Below the pieces are notes generated by a model, which searched no databases, was not told the DNA's origin, and saw only the letters and a program-made list of their open reading frames with translations. The position numbers were made by a program, and so were the translations under genes. From JBQTGK01 sp052400665 (GTDB taxonomy: Bacteria; Bacteroidota; Bacteroidia; Bacteroidales; Marinifilaceae): a DNA stretch of 64,000 bases. Within the stretch, counting starts at the first letter, position 1; every line of letters begins with the position of its first letter. The DNA lies in the NCBI GenBank assembly GCA_052400665.1, contig JBQTGK010000006.1. One strand, written 5' to 3'. This document shows positions 52,566 to 62,211 of the stretch, piece after piece.

Positions 52566-53558
52566 ATGAATTTAGAAGATTACAAAGGTATATACGTTTT
52601 CATAGAACAACGTGAAGGTGTAATTCAAAATGTAGCTTTAGAGTTGTTAGGACAGGCTAGAAAATTAGCTGATCAGTTGAACAACAAAGTGTATGCAATG
52701 TTATTGGGACATGGAATTGCTAATCAGGCTCAGGCATTAATTGCTCGTGGTGCCGATGAAGTAATTGTTGTGGATGCTCCCGAACTAAAAAATTACACTA
52801 CAGAACCGTATGCTCAGGCAATCTGCCAGATTATTGAAGAGAGAAAGCCTGAATCGATGTTGATTGGTGCTACTACTTTGGGTCGTGATTTGGGTCCAAG
52901 AGTATCGGCTCGAGTGGGTACTGGTTTAACAGCCGATTGTACTAAAATTGAGATCGGGGAAAAAGGAGAGATGTTAATGACTCGTCCGGCTTTTGGGGGT
53001 AATCTCATGGCAACAATTGTTTGTAAGAATCATCGTCCGCAAATGGGAACTGTTCGTCCGGGAGTTTTATTCGCTATGGACGCCGATGAAAGTCGTAATG
53101 GTGATATTGTAAACTATGAAGTTAAATTTAAGACTGAAAAGTTCAAGGTGAAGTTGTTAAAAACCGTTAAGGAGGATAACGATTTAATTGATATTACCGA
53201 AGCTAAAATTTTGGTTTCTGGTGGTCGTGGTATTGGTAACAAAGAAGGCTTTGAAGCTATGGATGGCCTTGCTCATACATTGGATGCAGAAGTTTCTGCT
53301 TCTCGTGCTATGGTTGATGCTGGATACATTGGACATGATCGTCAGGTAGGACAAACGGGTAAAACTGTTCGTCCCGATTTGTATTTTGCATTTGGTATTT
53401 CCGGAGCCATTCAGCACGTTGCTGGTATGGAAGATTCGGATCTAATTATCGCCGTAAATAAAGATAAATATGCTCCAATTTTTCAGGTAGCCGATTTGGG
53501 AATTGTTGGTGATGCTAAGCAAATTATTAAGAAATTGACCGAGAGGTTGGAAAAATAA
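52566..53558 (+). CDS. etfA: Electron transfer flavoprotein, alpha subunit
   Basis: FAD-binding subunit of the ETF. The 330-residue protein has the C-terminal FAD domain with GGRGIGNKEGFE, ASRAMVDAGY, RQVGQTGKTVRPDLYFAFGISGAIQH and IAVNKDKYAPIF, all diagnostic. It is the last gene of the lysine cluster. A terminator follows at 53593. Confidence 0.96.
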   Translation: MNLEDYKGIYVFIEQREGVIQNVALELLGQARKLADQLNNKVYAMLLGHGIANQAQALIARGADEVIVVDAPELKNYTTEPYAQAICQIIEERKPESMLIGATTLGRDLGPRVSARVGTGLTADCTKIEIGEKGEMLMTRPAFGGNLMATIVCKNHRPQMGTVRPGVLFAMDADESRNGDIVNYEVKFKTEKFKVKLLKTVKEDNDLIDITEAKILVSGGRGIGNKEGFEAMDGLAHTLDAEVSASRAMVDAGYIGHDRQVGQTGKTVRPDLYFAFGISGAIQHVAGMEDSDLIIAVNKDKYAPIFQVADLGIVGDAKQIIKKLTERLEK

Positions 53559-53592
53559 AATATTAGATTAAACATTAATTAATTTTTGGAAA

Positions 53593-53625
53593 GGCCTGTT
53601 CGATTTATTTCGGGCAGGTCTTTTT
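53593..53625 (+). terminator. Terminator of the lysine cluster
   Basis: GGCCTGTTCGA (53593-53603) pairs with TCGGGCAGGTC (53610-53620), 11 bp with G-T wobbles, followed by TTTTT. Confidence 0.85.
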
Positions 53626-53754
53626 ATTGAATTTGAAACCTAATGGGGTCTTTAGAACACTTAGAGTTTAATTTTTTGTAAATTCCGATTTTACTTTTAT
53701 CAAGCGGTAAGCTTAAAAAAATATGGAGATATTAATGTGTTGCCAGTCAATTAG

Positions 53755-54357
53755 CTAGCTGAGTTCTGTGCCGCTTAGAAGTCTTTTAATATTTGCAATA
53801 TGTCTTATTATTATTAGAAATCCACAAAGACATAAGTAATAGATGGTGTAATTGGGCATTTTTAAACAAAAAGCAGCAAGAGGTAAGCAAAGGGCTATAG
53901 ATAGTGAACCTGCCGAGACAAATGTGCTTAGTTTCTTAACAATAAAGTAAATAAATACTGAAATGAATACTGGAATTGGTGCAATAAGAATTGATGCGCC
54001 AAGTGTTGTATTTACGCCTTTTCCTCCTTTAAATTTTAAAAACAGACTAAAATTATGACCTAATATTGTGGCTAAGGCTACAAAATAAATAAGAGAAGAA
54101 GAGAGGGGAAATAATTGATATTTAGTAACAATTAGTACAAACAAAACAGGTAATAAACCTTTAAGCATATCGCTTATTTGGGTGAGCATTGCTATTTTTT
54201 TACCTGCAATACGTTTAACATTGGTCGACCCGATATTGCCACTTCCAAACTTACGAATATCTTTCTTGGTAAAAATTTTAGTGTAAAGATACCCAGAAGG
54301 AAATGAGCCTAATAAATAGGCTGTTAATAGTAGCAAGTAGTCCCAAAGAAAAGTCAT
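53755..54357 (-). CDS. plsY: Acyl-phosphate:glycerol-3-phosphate acyltransferase
   Basis: Makes lysophosphatidate from acyl-phosphate and glycerol 3-phosphate. The 200-residue protein has five or so membrane helices and the PlsY loops: SGNIGSTNVKR (motif 1), GHNFSLFLKFKGGKGVNT (motif 2). It overlaps the peroxiredoxin gene by four bases. Three genes upstream lies a FakA-FakB-like fusion that could supply acyl-phosphate. Confidence 0.94.
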   Translation of the reverse strand: MTFLWDYLLLLTAYLLGSFPSGYLYTKIFTKKDIRKFGSGNIGSTNVKRIAGKKIAMLTQISDMLKGLLPVLFVLIVTKYQLFPLSSSLIYFVALATILGHNFSLFLKFKGGKGVNTTLGASILIAPIPVFISVFIYFIVKKLSTFVSAGSLSIALCLPLAAFCLKMPNYTIYYLCLCGFLIIIRHIANIKRLLSGTELS

Positions 54358-54941
54358 TCCAATTGTTTTAAAATAGTTATTGCCTGATTAATATGTTCTT
54401 CAGCTTTAAATTGAGAATCAAAGATATGCACAATTTTACCTGATTTATCAATAATATAGGTTACTCTTCCGGGTAATAAACCAAAAAAACTTGTGGGAAC
54501 GCCGAAAAGTTTACGAACCTCATTATTTTCGTCGCACAAGAGGTTAAAATTAAGATTGTATTTTTGTGCAAACTGCTTGTGGCTTTTTACCGATTGAGCA
54601 CTAATACCAAATACTTCTGCATTTAAATCATTAAAATCTTCATATTGATCTCGAAAACTGCAAGCTTCCTTTGTGCAACCCGGAGTATCATCTTTTGGAT
54701 AGAAATAAATTACCAAATTATTTTTACCAATATAGTTTTGAATATTTATGGTTTCACCATTTTGGTTTTGAAGCTGAAATTCGGGGATTTTATCTCCGAT
54801 TTTTAATTGTTTTTTATTATTTGCCATGCTAGCTATAGTAAGAGGGAACAGAAGGCCTGCAATTAAAGCTATTATCAGAATCTTATTTTGTTTCTGATTT
54901 CTGAAACCCTGAAGTTTAATATTTAGTTTTTCAATTTTCAT
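54354..54941 (-). CDS. Membrane-anchored peroxiredoxin, BCP type
   Basis: Reduces peroxides with thiols. The 195-residue protein has an N-terminal basic segment and a hydrophobic helix (about 20-38) before the thioredoxin-fold domain. This suggests export or anchoring, unlike the cytoplasmic E. coli Bcp. Peroxidatic Cys89 and resolving Cys94 (PGCTKEACSF) give the atypical 2-Cys BCP spacing. It overlaps its neighbours by four bases on both sides, so it is strictly part of the plsY group. Protection of membrane lipid is a possible role. Confidence 0.9.
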   Translation of the reverse strand: MKIEKLNIKLQGFRNQKQNKILIIALIAGLLFPLTIASMANNKKQLKIGDKIPEFQLQNQNGETINIQNYIGKNNLVIYFYPKDDTPGCTKEACSFRDQYEDFNDLNAEVFGISAQSVKSHKQFAQKYNLNFNLLCDENNEVRKLFGVPTSFFGLLPGRVTYIIDKSGKIVHIFDSQFKAEEHINQAITILKQLE

Positions 54942-55720
54942 GTATTTGTTTTTTTAGGAAACCAGGGAAAAAACGTGCTTGTTCGTTCAATATATTCGCG
55001 ATATTGAGGTTTATCCACAGTCAGACTTTTTTCGAGCATTGCAACGCCTGATATTTTTACAATTAAAAAAGTCATTAAAAAAGAACCAGCAATAAACCAA
55101 TATTGATGAGCAGCAATAGCAAAGAGAGCATAACTCCACCACACAGCTGAGTCGCCAAAATAATTTGGATGCCTTGTGTATTTCCAAAATCCGCTGGAAA
55201 GCACTTTTCCTTTATTTTCCTTATTTTTTTTAAATTTTGCCAACTGAAAATCTCCTCCGGCTTCAAAACTAAAACCTATTAGCCATAGGCCCATAGCCAT
55301 ATAATCAAAAATATTTAAGGGTATATTATCGCCACATAAAAATACGCCAGCAAGAGGAGAAGCTATAAGAATCATAAGAAATCCTTGTAAAAGAAAGACT
55401 TGAAAATAACTAATCCACCAATAAGATTGTTTCCCATAGTCTTCTCTGAATTTTTGATACCTGAAATCTTCGGGCTTACCGCTGTTTCTAAGAAACAAAT
55501 GTATGGTTAATCGCAATCCCCAAATGCTAACTAATGTAAGAAGTATTATTTTTCTTAATGAGATACTTTGGGCAAAAAAGAAAAGGTAAAAACTGATTAA
55601 TACAAATCCAGTTCCCCAAAAAATATCAACAATACTGGCATTACGAATAATTACACTATAAATCCATAGTATTGTTGCAACAATAATAATTAGCAATCCC
55701 GATTCTAAATATAATTCCAT
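54938..55720 (-). CDS. DUF1295 integral membrane protein
   Basis: Related to the steroid 5-alpha-reductase / isoprenylcysteine methyltransferase-like membrane family. The 260-residue protein has about six or seven hydrophobic helices. The C-terminal signature LSSGFWKYTRHPNYFGDSAVWW is the family cofactor-site motif. The reaction is unknown, and a reductase or methyltransferase acting on a lipid is likely. It is upstream of and overlapping the peroxiredoxin gene. Confidence 0.88.
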   Translation of the reverse strand: MELYLESGLLIIIVATILWIYSVIIRNASIVDIFWGTGFVLISFYLFFFAQSISLRKIILLTLVSIWGLRLTIHLFLRNSGKPEDFRYQKFREDYGKQSYWWISYFQVFLLQGFLMILIASPLAGVFLCGDNIPLNIFDYMAMGLWLIGFSFEAGGDFQLAKFKKNKENKGKVLSSGFWKYTRHPNYFGDSAVWWSYALFAIAAHQYWFIAGSFLMTFLIVKISGVAMLEKSLTVDKPQYREYIERTSTFFPWFPKKTNT

Positions 55721-55784
55721 AATTATTTATTTTTATTTATGGATATAACAAAGCAGGAGCAGTATTTGTTTTAAATATTGCAGA

Positions 55785-57572
55785 TTATTCAAACTGAATG
55801 GCTACGGCAAGACTACCTTTGCCGGCGTTCATTCCTATTACAGGAGAAATATTAACGATTTCGATAGGTGATTTACCAATAATACGACTTAGTTTTTTAC
55901 TGTAATTTTGTGCTTCAGCCTTGTTGTTTGCATGTAAAACAATATAATTCCAGATATTTTGCTCCTTCTGTAATTTTTTTATGTGTTTTATTATTTTGCT
56001 GATATTTGCCTTTTGACCAATTGTTTGTCCGAATAGCATCGATTTTCCATCTTTATCCATTGAAACAATAGGGTTTATTCTTAAAAACATGGCCAGTTTA
56101 CCTACCACTGGAGGAACTCTTCCTCCTTTAATCATCCATTTTAAGTTTTTTACACTTACAAATATTTTTGTTTTATCAATCCAGCTGTCAATTTGTTCTT
56201 TTATAATATTTGTATCAACACCTTGCTCAATTGCTTTGGCAGTTCGCAGTACTGTTAAGCCTAGTCCTCCCGACACATTGCGCGAATTTATTACATGAAT
56301 TGGTATATTCGATTCTTTTTGTACTCGTAATGCTGCTTTTTTAGCACTTGCATGAGTGCCACTAAATTCTTTTGTTAAGTGAATAGAAATAATGGCATCG
56401 TAATTTTGAACCATTTGAGTGTAGATATTAATAAAACTATACTCGTTAATTTGTGATGTTTTCGGAAAAAAATTCGATTTTTCTATTTGTTCGTAGAACT
56501 GTTTTGCTTTCATTGTTAGTCCATCGAGGTATTGACTATCGCCAAAAGATAGATGAAGAGGCATTACATTTATTTGGTAATAATCTATAATTTCTTTTGG
56601 TAAATCGCAGGTTGAATCGGTAACAATACCAATATTCCATTTTCGCTTGACTGCAATTTCGTTTTGTCTTTGCATGTCGTCAACCTTAGGCGAAGTAATG
56701 GTAGCAATCTTTTCCAGCTCTTTAAACAGATTAGATGGATTATTGGTATGAACATGAATTCTGCAACTTTTTTGAGCTCCGTTTAGTACCACCGAATCGC
56801 CTTTGCTTTTTAAAAACTGCTTAATTTCGCTTAACGAAAGCGATGCATTCTTTAAAATAGCCTCGGTGCAATATCTGTAATCCAGATTTTGATGGTGGTT
56901 TATTTTTTCGCTCGAAATAGGAATGTAATCATGACTTATTATTCTATTAATAATACCATGATTTACAAAATCCATTACCCCATGAATAAAAAATACAAAA
57001 CCTTTGGCTCCGGCATCAACAATATTATGCTTTTTTAATATGGCAAGTTGCTCGCTTGTTTTTTTTAGCGACGATTCTAAAACAAGCAAAGACTCATTTA
57101 ATATTTGTTTGTATTCTACAACCTGCTTGCGTTTGGAATAAAGAAATTCAGACCAGTCTTTAATTACCGTTAGCATGGTTCCTTCAACAGGATCGCCGAT
57201 AGCTTCGTACATGTATGGAACAGACGACCTCACACTTTCTGCAAATTCGAGAAAGTTAATGCTCTTTTTTTCTGAAGTTTCGCAGCTTAAGCCAAATAAA
57301 AATTGCGACATAATTATACCAGAATTACCTCTGGCTCCTATTTGTGCAGCTTCGGCAATTTGGTCAACCATAAATTTGTAAGAAATATTCGGCGAAATGC
57401 TATCCATAACCGATCGCATCGTTGATGCCATATTGCTGCCAGTATCTTTATCAGCAACCGGATATACATTAATACGATTAAGTTCGCCTAAATTTTGAAT
57501 GAGTTTATTGGCTCCTGCAAGAAATGCATAATACAAATAGCGTCCGTCAATATTTATGTTCTCAGAGTTCAT
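55785..57572 (-). CDS. DAK2-DegV fusion protein (FakA-FakB-like)
   Basis: A single 595-residue chain that joins two proteins usually separate. Residues about 8-200 are a DAK2/DhaL-type kinase domain with VADKDTGSNMAS (Asp41, Asp43 as metal ligands). About 215-300 resembles the FakA middle domain (SCRIHVHTNNP). About 315-595 is a DegV fatty-acid-binding domain (GIVTDSTCDLP, then NSRNVSGGLGL). In FakA/FakB the kinase phosphorylates a fatty acid held by DegV, giving acyl-phosphate for PlsY. The nearby plsY supports that role. Confidence 0.9.
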   Translation of the reverse strand: MNSENINIDGRYLYYAFLAGANKLIQNLGELNRINVYPVADKDTGSNMASTMRSVMDSISPNISYKFMVDQIAEAAQIGARGNSGIIMSQFLFGLSCETSEKKSINFLEFAESVRSSVPYMYEAIGDPVEGTMLTVIKDWSEFLYSKRKQVVEYKQILNESLLVLESSLKKTSEQLAILKKHNIVDAGAKGFVFFIHGVMDFVNHGIINRIISHDYIPISSEKINHHQNLDYRYCTEAILKNASLSLSEIKQFLKSKGDSVVLNGAQKSCRIHVHTNNPSNLFKELEKIATITSPKVDDMQRQNEIAVKRKWNIGIVTDSTCDLPKEIIDYYQINVMPLHLSFGDSQYLDGLTMKAKQFYEQIEKSNFFPKTSQINEYSFINIYTQMVQNYDAIISIHLTKEFSGTHASAKKAALRVQKESNIPIHVINSRNVSGGLGLTVLRTAKAIEQGVDTNIIKEQIDSWIDKTKIFVSVKNLKWMIKGGRVPPVVGKLAMFLRINPIVSMDKDGKSMLFGQTIGQKANISKIIKHIKKLQKEQNIWNYIVLHANNKAEAQNYSKKLSRIIGKSPIEIVNISPVIGMNAGKGSLAVAIQFE

Positions 57573-57676
57573 AGGGAAGATATTAATATTGATTTTAAGT
57601 TACTTATATTATTTGATTTTTAAATCGATATGGGCTTTAAAATATCAAAAAAGTAAAATTGAAAATAAACTTATAT

Positions 57677-58288
57677 TTAGTCTTTAACTTTGGTGTTTAC
57701 ATTTGTTGTTGTTTTAATTTTTGTGACGATTATATCTCCTGGTTTTTCTGCGATTATACTTACATGCATATTATCAGCTTGTTGTATGCAAAATAAGTTT
57801 CCTTTATGTATTATTAATTCTTCGGTATTGATCTTGCAAATAAATTTTCCATTGTGCACATATATAAAAAAGAATGACAAGTTGTTTTCTATTAAAAGCT
57901 TTTTCTCGTCCTTAGCATTAAAACATAATGATGATATCTCACCACAATTATTGTTTCGGGTCATTAGATTAAAGTCGGTACATTTTCCTACCGATGAGGT
58001 GTGCCAGTTGCCTTCGAAAGTATCTGTATCAAATTGCTTTAAATGTTTCTGATAATGTTCTTTGTGTTCTACTTCAATTTCTCCATCTAAAATCATTAAA
58101 TGGCGCGATACTCCAGGTAGGGGAGTAAATTCCGATTTCTCGATTTCAACTTTTGCAGTGCTTATTCTAAAATCAAAATTTAATAGTTTATAGTCGGCAT
58201 TTTCAGGAAAAATAAATAGCTGAGTGCTTGTTCCTCCAGCCCAATTAATAGTTTTAAAAATCGTAGGTGTTAAGATTGAATATTCCAT
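57677..58288 (-). CDS. HutD-family protein
   Basis: A cupin-like protein of unclear biochemical role, 203 residues. The N-terminus (FKTINWAGGTSTQLFIFP) and FDFRISTAKVEI / FTPLPGVSRHLMILDGE match HutD. HutD usually accompanies histidine utilisation genes and is thought to limit their expression, but no hut genes are present here. It precedes the DAK2-DegV fusion by about 100 bp on the same strand, so this may be a HutD relative with another task. Confidence 0.85.
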   Translation of the reverse strand: MEYSILTPTIFKTINWAGGTSTQLFIFPENADYKLLNFDFRISTAKVEIEKSEFTPLPGVSRHLMILDGEIEVEHKEHYQKHLKQFDTDTFEGNWHTSSVGKCTDFNLMTRNNNCGEISSLCFNAKDEKKLLIENNLSFFFIYVHNGKFICKINTEELIIHKGNLFCIQQADNMHVSIIAEKPGDIIVTKIKTTTNVNTKVKD

Positions 58289-58492
58289 TTGTGAAAAATT
58301 TGAAAACAGATATCAAATTTACTATAATCTGTGTTAAACAAATATAGATTACGTTTTAAAACAATCAAAAATGAAATTCGGATAGTAAGATATTTAGGTT
58401 TGAGTTTTAAATCTACAAAAATATTATGTTGTTTACTAATAAAATAAATATTATATTAAATTGATAGCTTGCATTAGTAAATGTTAATAACA

Positions 58493-58525
58493 AAAGCCGC
58501 AATACTTTTTTAGCATTGCGGCTTT
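58493..58525 (-). terminator. Hairpin, probable terminator of the tricorn gene
   Basis: Perfect 11-bp stem AAAGCCGCAAT (58493-58503) / ATTGCGGCTTT (58515-58525), continuing as TTTGTTATT on the minus strand. It is 133 bp past the tricorn stop. Confidence 0.65.
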
Positions 58526-58605
58526 AGGCTTACTGTGTATTTGTTGTTGTATTATTTTTGAGCTCAGGCCCAAAAAATCGTTGTAAGTAATTAAGATTTC
58601 CCGAA

Positions 58606-58631
58606 AGTACATACCGTAAAAAGTATGTACT
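58606..58631. repeat. Perfect 9-bp inverted repeat after the tricorn gene
   Basis: AGTACATAC (58606-58614) / GTATGTACT (58623-58631), 8-nt loop, no T run. It may stabilise the mRNA end or be a protein site. Confidence 0.4.
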
Positions 58632-58657
58632 AATCGAGATATCTTTATTTACACAGA

Positions 58658-61600
58658 CTAATTTTCTTTTATTTCGTTTAATAAATGTTCAACTGCTTTC
58701 TCAAGCTGCTGATCTCGACCTTCAGTTACCATTTCATAGTCGTTGCTAACTTTAATGTCTGGTTCGGTTTGCTGATTTTCAATATACTTACCATTCATAT
58801 CCTTAACACCAACCATTGGCATTCCGAAATATAAACTTCTATCTTGCAATGTTTCCCACCAAACGGCAGTCATGGTTCCAGGAACAGGCATACCTATTAA
58901 TTTTCCAATTTTAAGGGTTTTGTATGCATAAGGAAAAGCACACGCATCGGAATAATTGCTCTCGCTAATTAACACTGCCGATGGTTTTTTCCATTTATTC
59001 ATAGGTTCGGTACCAAAGTCTTGTCCTCGTGGCGATAAAGTAGAATACATTTTTCCGCTTAGTAATGTTACCAAATCGTCGTGAAGCCAACCTCCACCAT
59101 TAAAACGGGTATCTACAATAATTGCCTCGCATTTGCCATATTTACCTATCATATCCGAATATACTTTACGGAAACTAGGCGAATCCATTCCTTTTACATG
59201 AACATAGCCAATTCGTCCGTTCGATAAGCGTTTTACTTCTTCTTGTCGGCTTTTTACCCAACGCTGATAAAGCAGAGAATTTACACTTGATACGGGTTTT
59301 ACAGTCTCTTCCCATCGTTCTTTTGTGTAAGGACTATATAGGCTTAGTAAAACTTTTTTACCAGCTTTATGGTTTAGTAATGAGTAATGCGATTTATCTT
59401 TTGTAATGGCAATACCATCAATTTTTTCAATAATAACACCAGGTTTTATTTTAGAATCGGCTTTACTTAAAGGGCCTTTTTCTAAAATTTCAGCAATGCG
59501 TAATCCGTCGCCTTCATATTTCCAATCGTAAAATGCACCTAATTTTGCAGTTTGGTCAGCATTTCTTGCTCTAAAGCGATATCCCGATCCTGTGTGCGAA
59601 GCATTTAACTCACCAAGTAATTCGCTAAGCATTTCAGAGAAATCAAAATTATTGTTAATATAAGGTAAAAATTTCTTGTATTCAGCTTTGTAGAAATCCC
59701 AGTCCAGATTATGCATTTCTGGATCGTAGAATTTACGTAACATTGTGCGCCAAACATGCTCAAATAAGTATTCACGTTCTTTGGCTTTATCTAAATACAT
59801 TTCGGCTGTGTAGCTTATGTTTTTGCGTTTATTCGAAGCTACATCCACTTTTATAATGCTATTGCCCGACATTAAAAACAGGTTTTTAGCATCTTTATCG
59901 AACTGCATGGATCCGCCGCCACCTTTTAAATCCAGAACTTTTTTGGTTTCTTTCTTTTCTAAATTATTTACCCAAAGGTCGTAGCCATCTTCAAATTTAC
60001 TTAGGTAGAATAATTTTTTTCCATCGGGTGTTAAAATCGCGTCCGATAAATTAGAAGGATTAATCGTTAAGCACACCTGACGGTCTTCCATTCCTGAAAA
60101 CTCAATATTTAAATCTTCAGCTTTTTCTTCTTTTTTATCCTTCTTATCTTTTTTGTCTTTCTTATCCTTGTCTTCAGTTTTTTTACTTTCTTTTTTTGCT
60201 TTTTCTTCTTCTTTAATCAGCTCTTTTTCTTCTTTCGAAAGTTTAAACTCATCGAACGCCTTCTGATTAAAAAATTGAATGTAAACATCCGATTGAGAAC
60301 CCCAGCTACCATGACTTCTGTATCCGCGTTTATCGGTGGCCCAGATCATAGCATTTCCTTTCATCGACCATTTTGCATTAGAATCGCTATAGCCGCTTTC
60401 GGTTAAGTTTACCATTTTACCATTGCCTTGTGCGTCAACTAAAGCTACATCAGGCATAAAAATAGTGTGAGGATAAAAGTCAACTAAAAACCATTTTCCA
60501 TCGTTCGACCAATCGTAATGCTGATCGCCATCGGAATAGGAATAGTTATATTTTTTACCTAAAATTTCTCGTACTTTTTTCGATTTTAGGTTTATTACTT
60601 TCAGGATTACACGTTCTTCAAGAAAGGCCACTTCTTTTCCGTCAGGAGAATATTTAGGCTGAAAAGTTTCGGCCTCTGTTTCTAAAATAGCTTCTTCGTC
60701 TAGAGTTGTAGCATTAGAGAATTGAGTTTCTCCTTCTCTAACTAATTTTGTTTGATATAAATTCCAACTGCCATTTCGTTCCGATGCATATAGCAAAGCC
60801 TTTCCATCGGGGCTAAAGCTTACCGATCGTTCCTGTTCAGGAGTATTGGTAATGCGTTTGGTTGTGCCATATTCAACCGAAGTAACAAACACTTCGCCGC
60901 GAACAATAAAAGCAACTTCTTTTCCACTAGGAGAAACACTCATTTTCTGAGCACCGCTTCTTAATTGTTCGTAGCTAATTGCATTTTCTTGATTATCAAC
61001 AGTAAGTTTAACGTTTAGTTTAACAGGATCTTTACCTTTTTCTTGAGTATAAATTTCACCATCCCATGAGTAGCACAGCTTATCGCTTTCGCTGATACTT
61101 AGAAAACGAACAGGATGCTTGTCGAAAGAGCTAATTTGAGTTAGTTCCGATTTGTTGTTAACGGGAGCTTTCCATACGTTAAAAGAGCCTGATTTCTCTG
61201 ATAAATAGTAAATTTCATCATTCTTCGAGTTGAAAACAGGATATAAGTCCTCACCTTTATAAGTAGAGAACATATTGTGTTTTTTATTTTTTGTATCGTA
61301 TAACCAAATGTCTCTGGTTACTGCCGATGTATGATGTTTTCTCCAATGGTTTTCATATCCTTTGCTATCGCGATACAGTATATAATCCATGTTTTTACTG
61401 TATTTGGCATCTAAGGCAGGAGTGGTAAGAACCTGAGAAATTTTACCTCCTTTGGCCGGAACGCTGTACAATTCTGAAAGTACGCTGGATGGAAACATTA
61501 CATTTTTTACATCATCACTAATTACCGATGAAAACAAAATATTTTGGCCATCTGGTGTAAACGAGGATGGAGATTCATTGCCCGAATATTCTGTAATTCT

Positions 61601-61909
61601 TACTGGTGTTCCACCAGTAACAGGAATGGTATAAATATCAAAGTTTCCAAATCTGTTAGAAGCAAAGGCAATGGTTTTGCTATCGGGAGACCATATTGGT
61701 TGATAATCGTAGGATTTGTTCATTGTTAAAGGAAAAGCAGTTCCTCCTTTTGCTGAAACAGTAAAAAGATCGCCGCCATATTCAAAAACAATAGTTTGTC
61801 CGTCGGGAGAGATTGCCGGATATCGCAACCAGAGTGGTGTATCCGAAGCTAAAAGGCTTTCTGCAAGAGCAATTAAAAATGTTGTAATAAAAAACAGTTT
61901 TTTAATCAT
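58658..61909 (-). CDS. Tricorn-like S41-family peptidase
   Basis: A large exported peptidase of 1083 residues with a signal peptide (about 1-21). Residues about 30-550 are WD40/PD40-like beta-propeller repeats (repeated SPDGK motifs). A Lys/Glu/Asp-rich low-complexity stretch covers about 550-605. A PDZ-like domain lies near 790-850, and the S41 catalytic domain follows. His772 (NASHTGSG) and Ser987-Asp988 (NYSDACAF) match the tricorn His/Ser-Asp pattern. It likely degrades oligopeptides in the periplasm, which suits a peptide- and lysine-fermenting life. Confidence 0.9.
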   Translation of the reverse strand: MIKKLFFITTFLIALAESLLASDTPLWLRYPAISPDGQTIVFEYGGDLFTVSAKGGTAFPLTMNKSYDYQPIWSPDSKTIAFASNRFGNFDIYTIPVTGGTPVRITEYSGNESPSSFTPDGQNILFSSVISDDVKNVMFPSSVLSELYSVPAKGGKISQVLTTPALDAKYSKNMDYILYRDSKGYENHWRKHHTSAVTRDIWLYDTKNKKHNMFSTYKGEDLYPVFNSKNDEIYYLSEKSGSFNVWKAPVNNKSELTQISSFDKHPVRFLSISESDKLCYSWDGEIYTQEKGKDPVKLNVKLTVDNQENAISYEQLRSGAQKMSVSPSGKEVAFIVRGEVFVTSVEYGTTKRITNTPEQERSVSFSPDGKALLYASERNGSWNLYQTKLVREGETQFSNATTLDEEAILETEAETFQPKYSPDGKEVAFLEERVILKVINLKSKKVREILGKKYNYSYSDGDQHYDWSNDGKWFLVDFYPHTIFMPDVALVDAQGNGKMVNLTESGYSDSNAKWSMKGNAMIWATDKRGYRSHGSWGSQSDVYIQFFNQKAFDEFKLSKEEKELIKEEEKAKKESKKTEDKDKKDKKDKKDKKEEKAEDLNIEFSGMEDRQVCLTINPSNLSDAILTPDGKKLFYLSKFEDGYDLWVNNLEKKETKKVLDLKGGGGSMQFDKDAKNLFLMSGNSIIKVDVASNKRKNISYTAEMYLDKAKEREYLFEHVWRTMLRKFYDPEMHNLDWDFYKAEYKKFLPYINNNFDFSEMLSELLGELNASHTGSGYRFRARNADQTAKLGAFYDWKYEGDGLRIAEILEKGPLSKADSKIKPGVIIEKIDGIAITKDKSHYSLLNHKAGKKVLLSLYSPYTKERWEETVKPVSSVNSLLYQRWVKSRQEEVKRLSNGRIGYVHVKGMDSPSFRKVYSDMIGKYGKCEAIIVDTRFNGGGWLHDDLVTLLSGKMYSTLSPRGQDFGTEPMNKWKKPSAVLISESNYSDACAFPYAYKTLKIGKLIGMPVPGTMTAVWWETLQDRSLYFGMPMVGVKDMNGKYIENQQTEPDIKVSNDYEMVTEGRDQQLEKAVEHLLNEIKEN

Positions 61910-62211
61910 ACGAAATTAAGTTGTGTTAAAAATCCTTATAAAATGAATTAAAGTGTTTTAATAAGTTCTTTTCATATCATAATTAATGCCAATTTTTCTA
62001 AATTACTATGATAGAGACTGTTTTTGTGTAAAATATTATTTTTCTGTTAACTAAATGTACGAATATGAACAAATAAGTGTTCGTTTACGTGCATTTTGGA
62101 TAGAATAGGATTAACTCTAAATTAGCAACTTATGCTTGTTATTTTAAGATTATCTATTTTCCTTTGATGAGTTATTTATTGCTTATAGTCAATTATTAAA
62201 AACAAGTAAGG
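61910..62211. other. 302-bp divergent region tricorn/STAS
   Basis: Non-coding, AT-rich, holding the two divergent promoters. I see no strong repeat or structured RNA. A loose ACGAA...TTCGT pair lies near 62059-62084. Confidence 0.4.

Larger units (their letters stand above)
58289..58657. other. 369-bp region with two stem-loops
   Basis: No gene seen. It contains a tricorn-gene hairpin at 58606-58631, a second hairpin at 58493-58525, and AT-rich DNA that should include the hutD promoter. Confidence 0.5.

Noticed and set aside
57690..58052. 120-codon plus-strand frame opposite the HutD gene
   Set aside because: Antisense shadow; the minus strand encodes a recognisable HutD protein.
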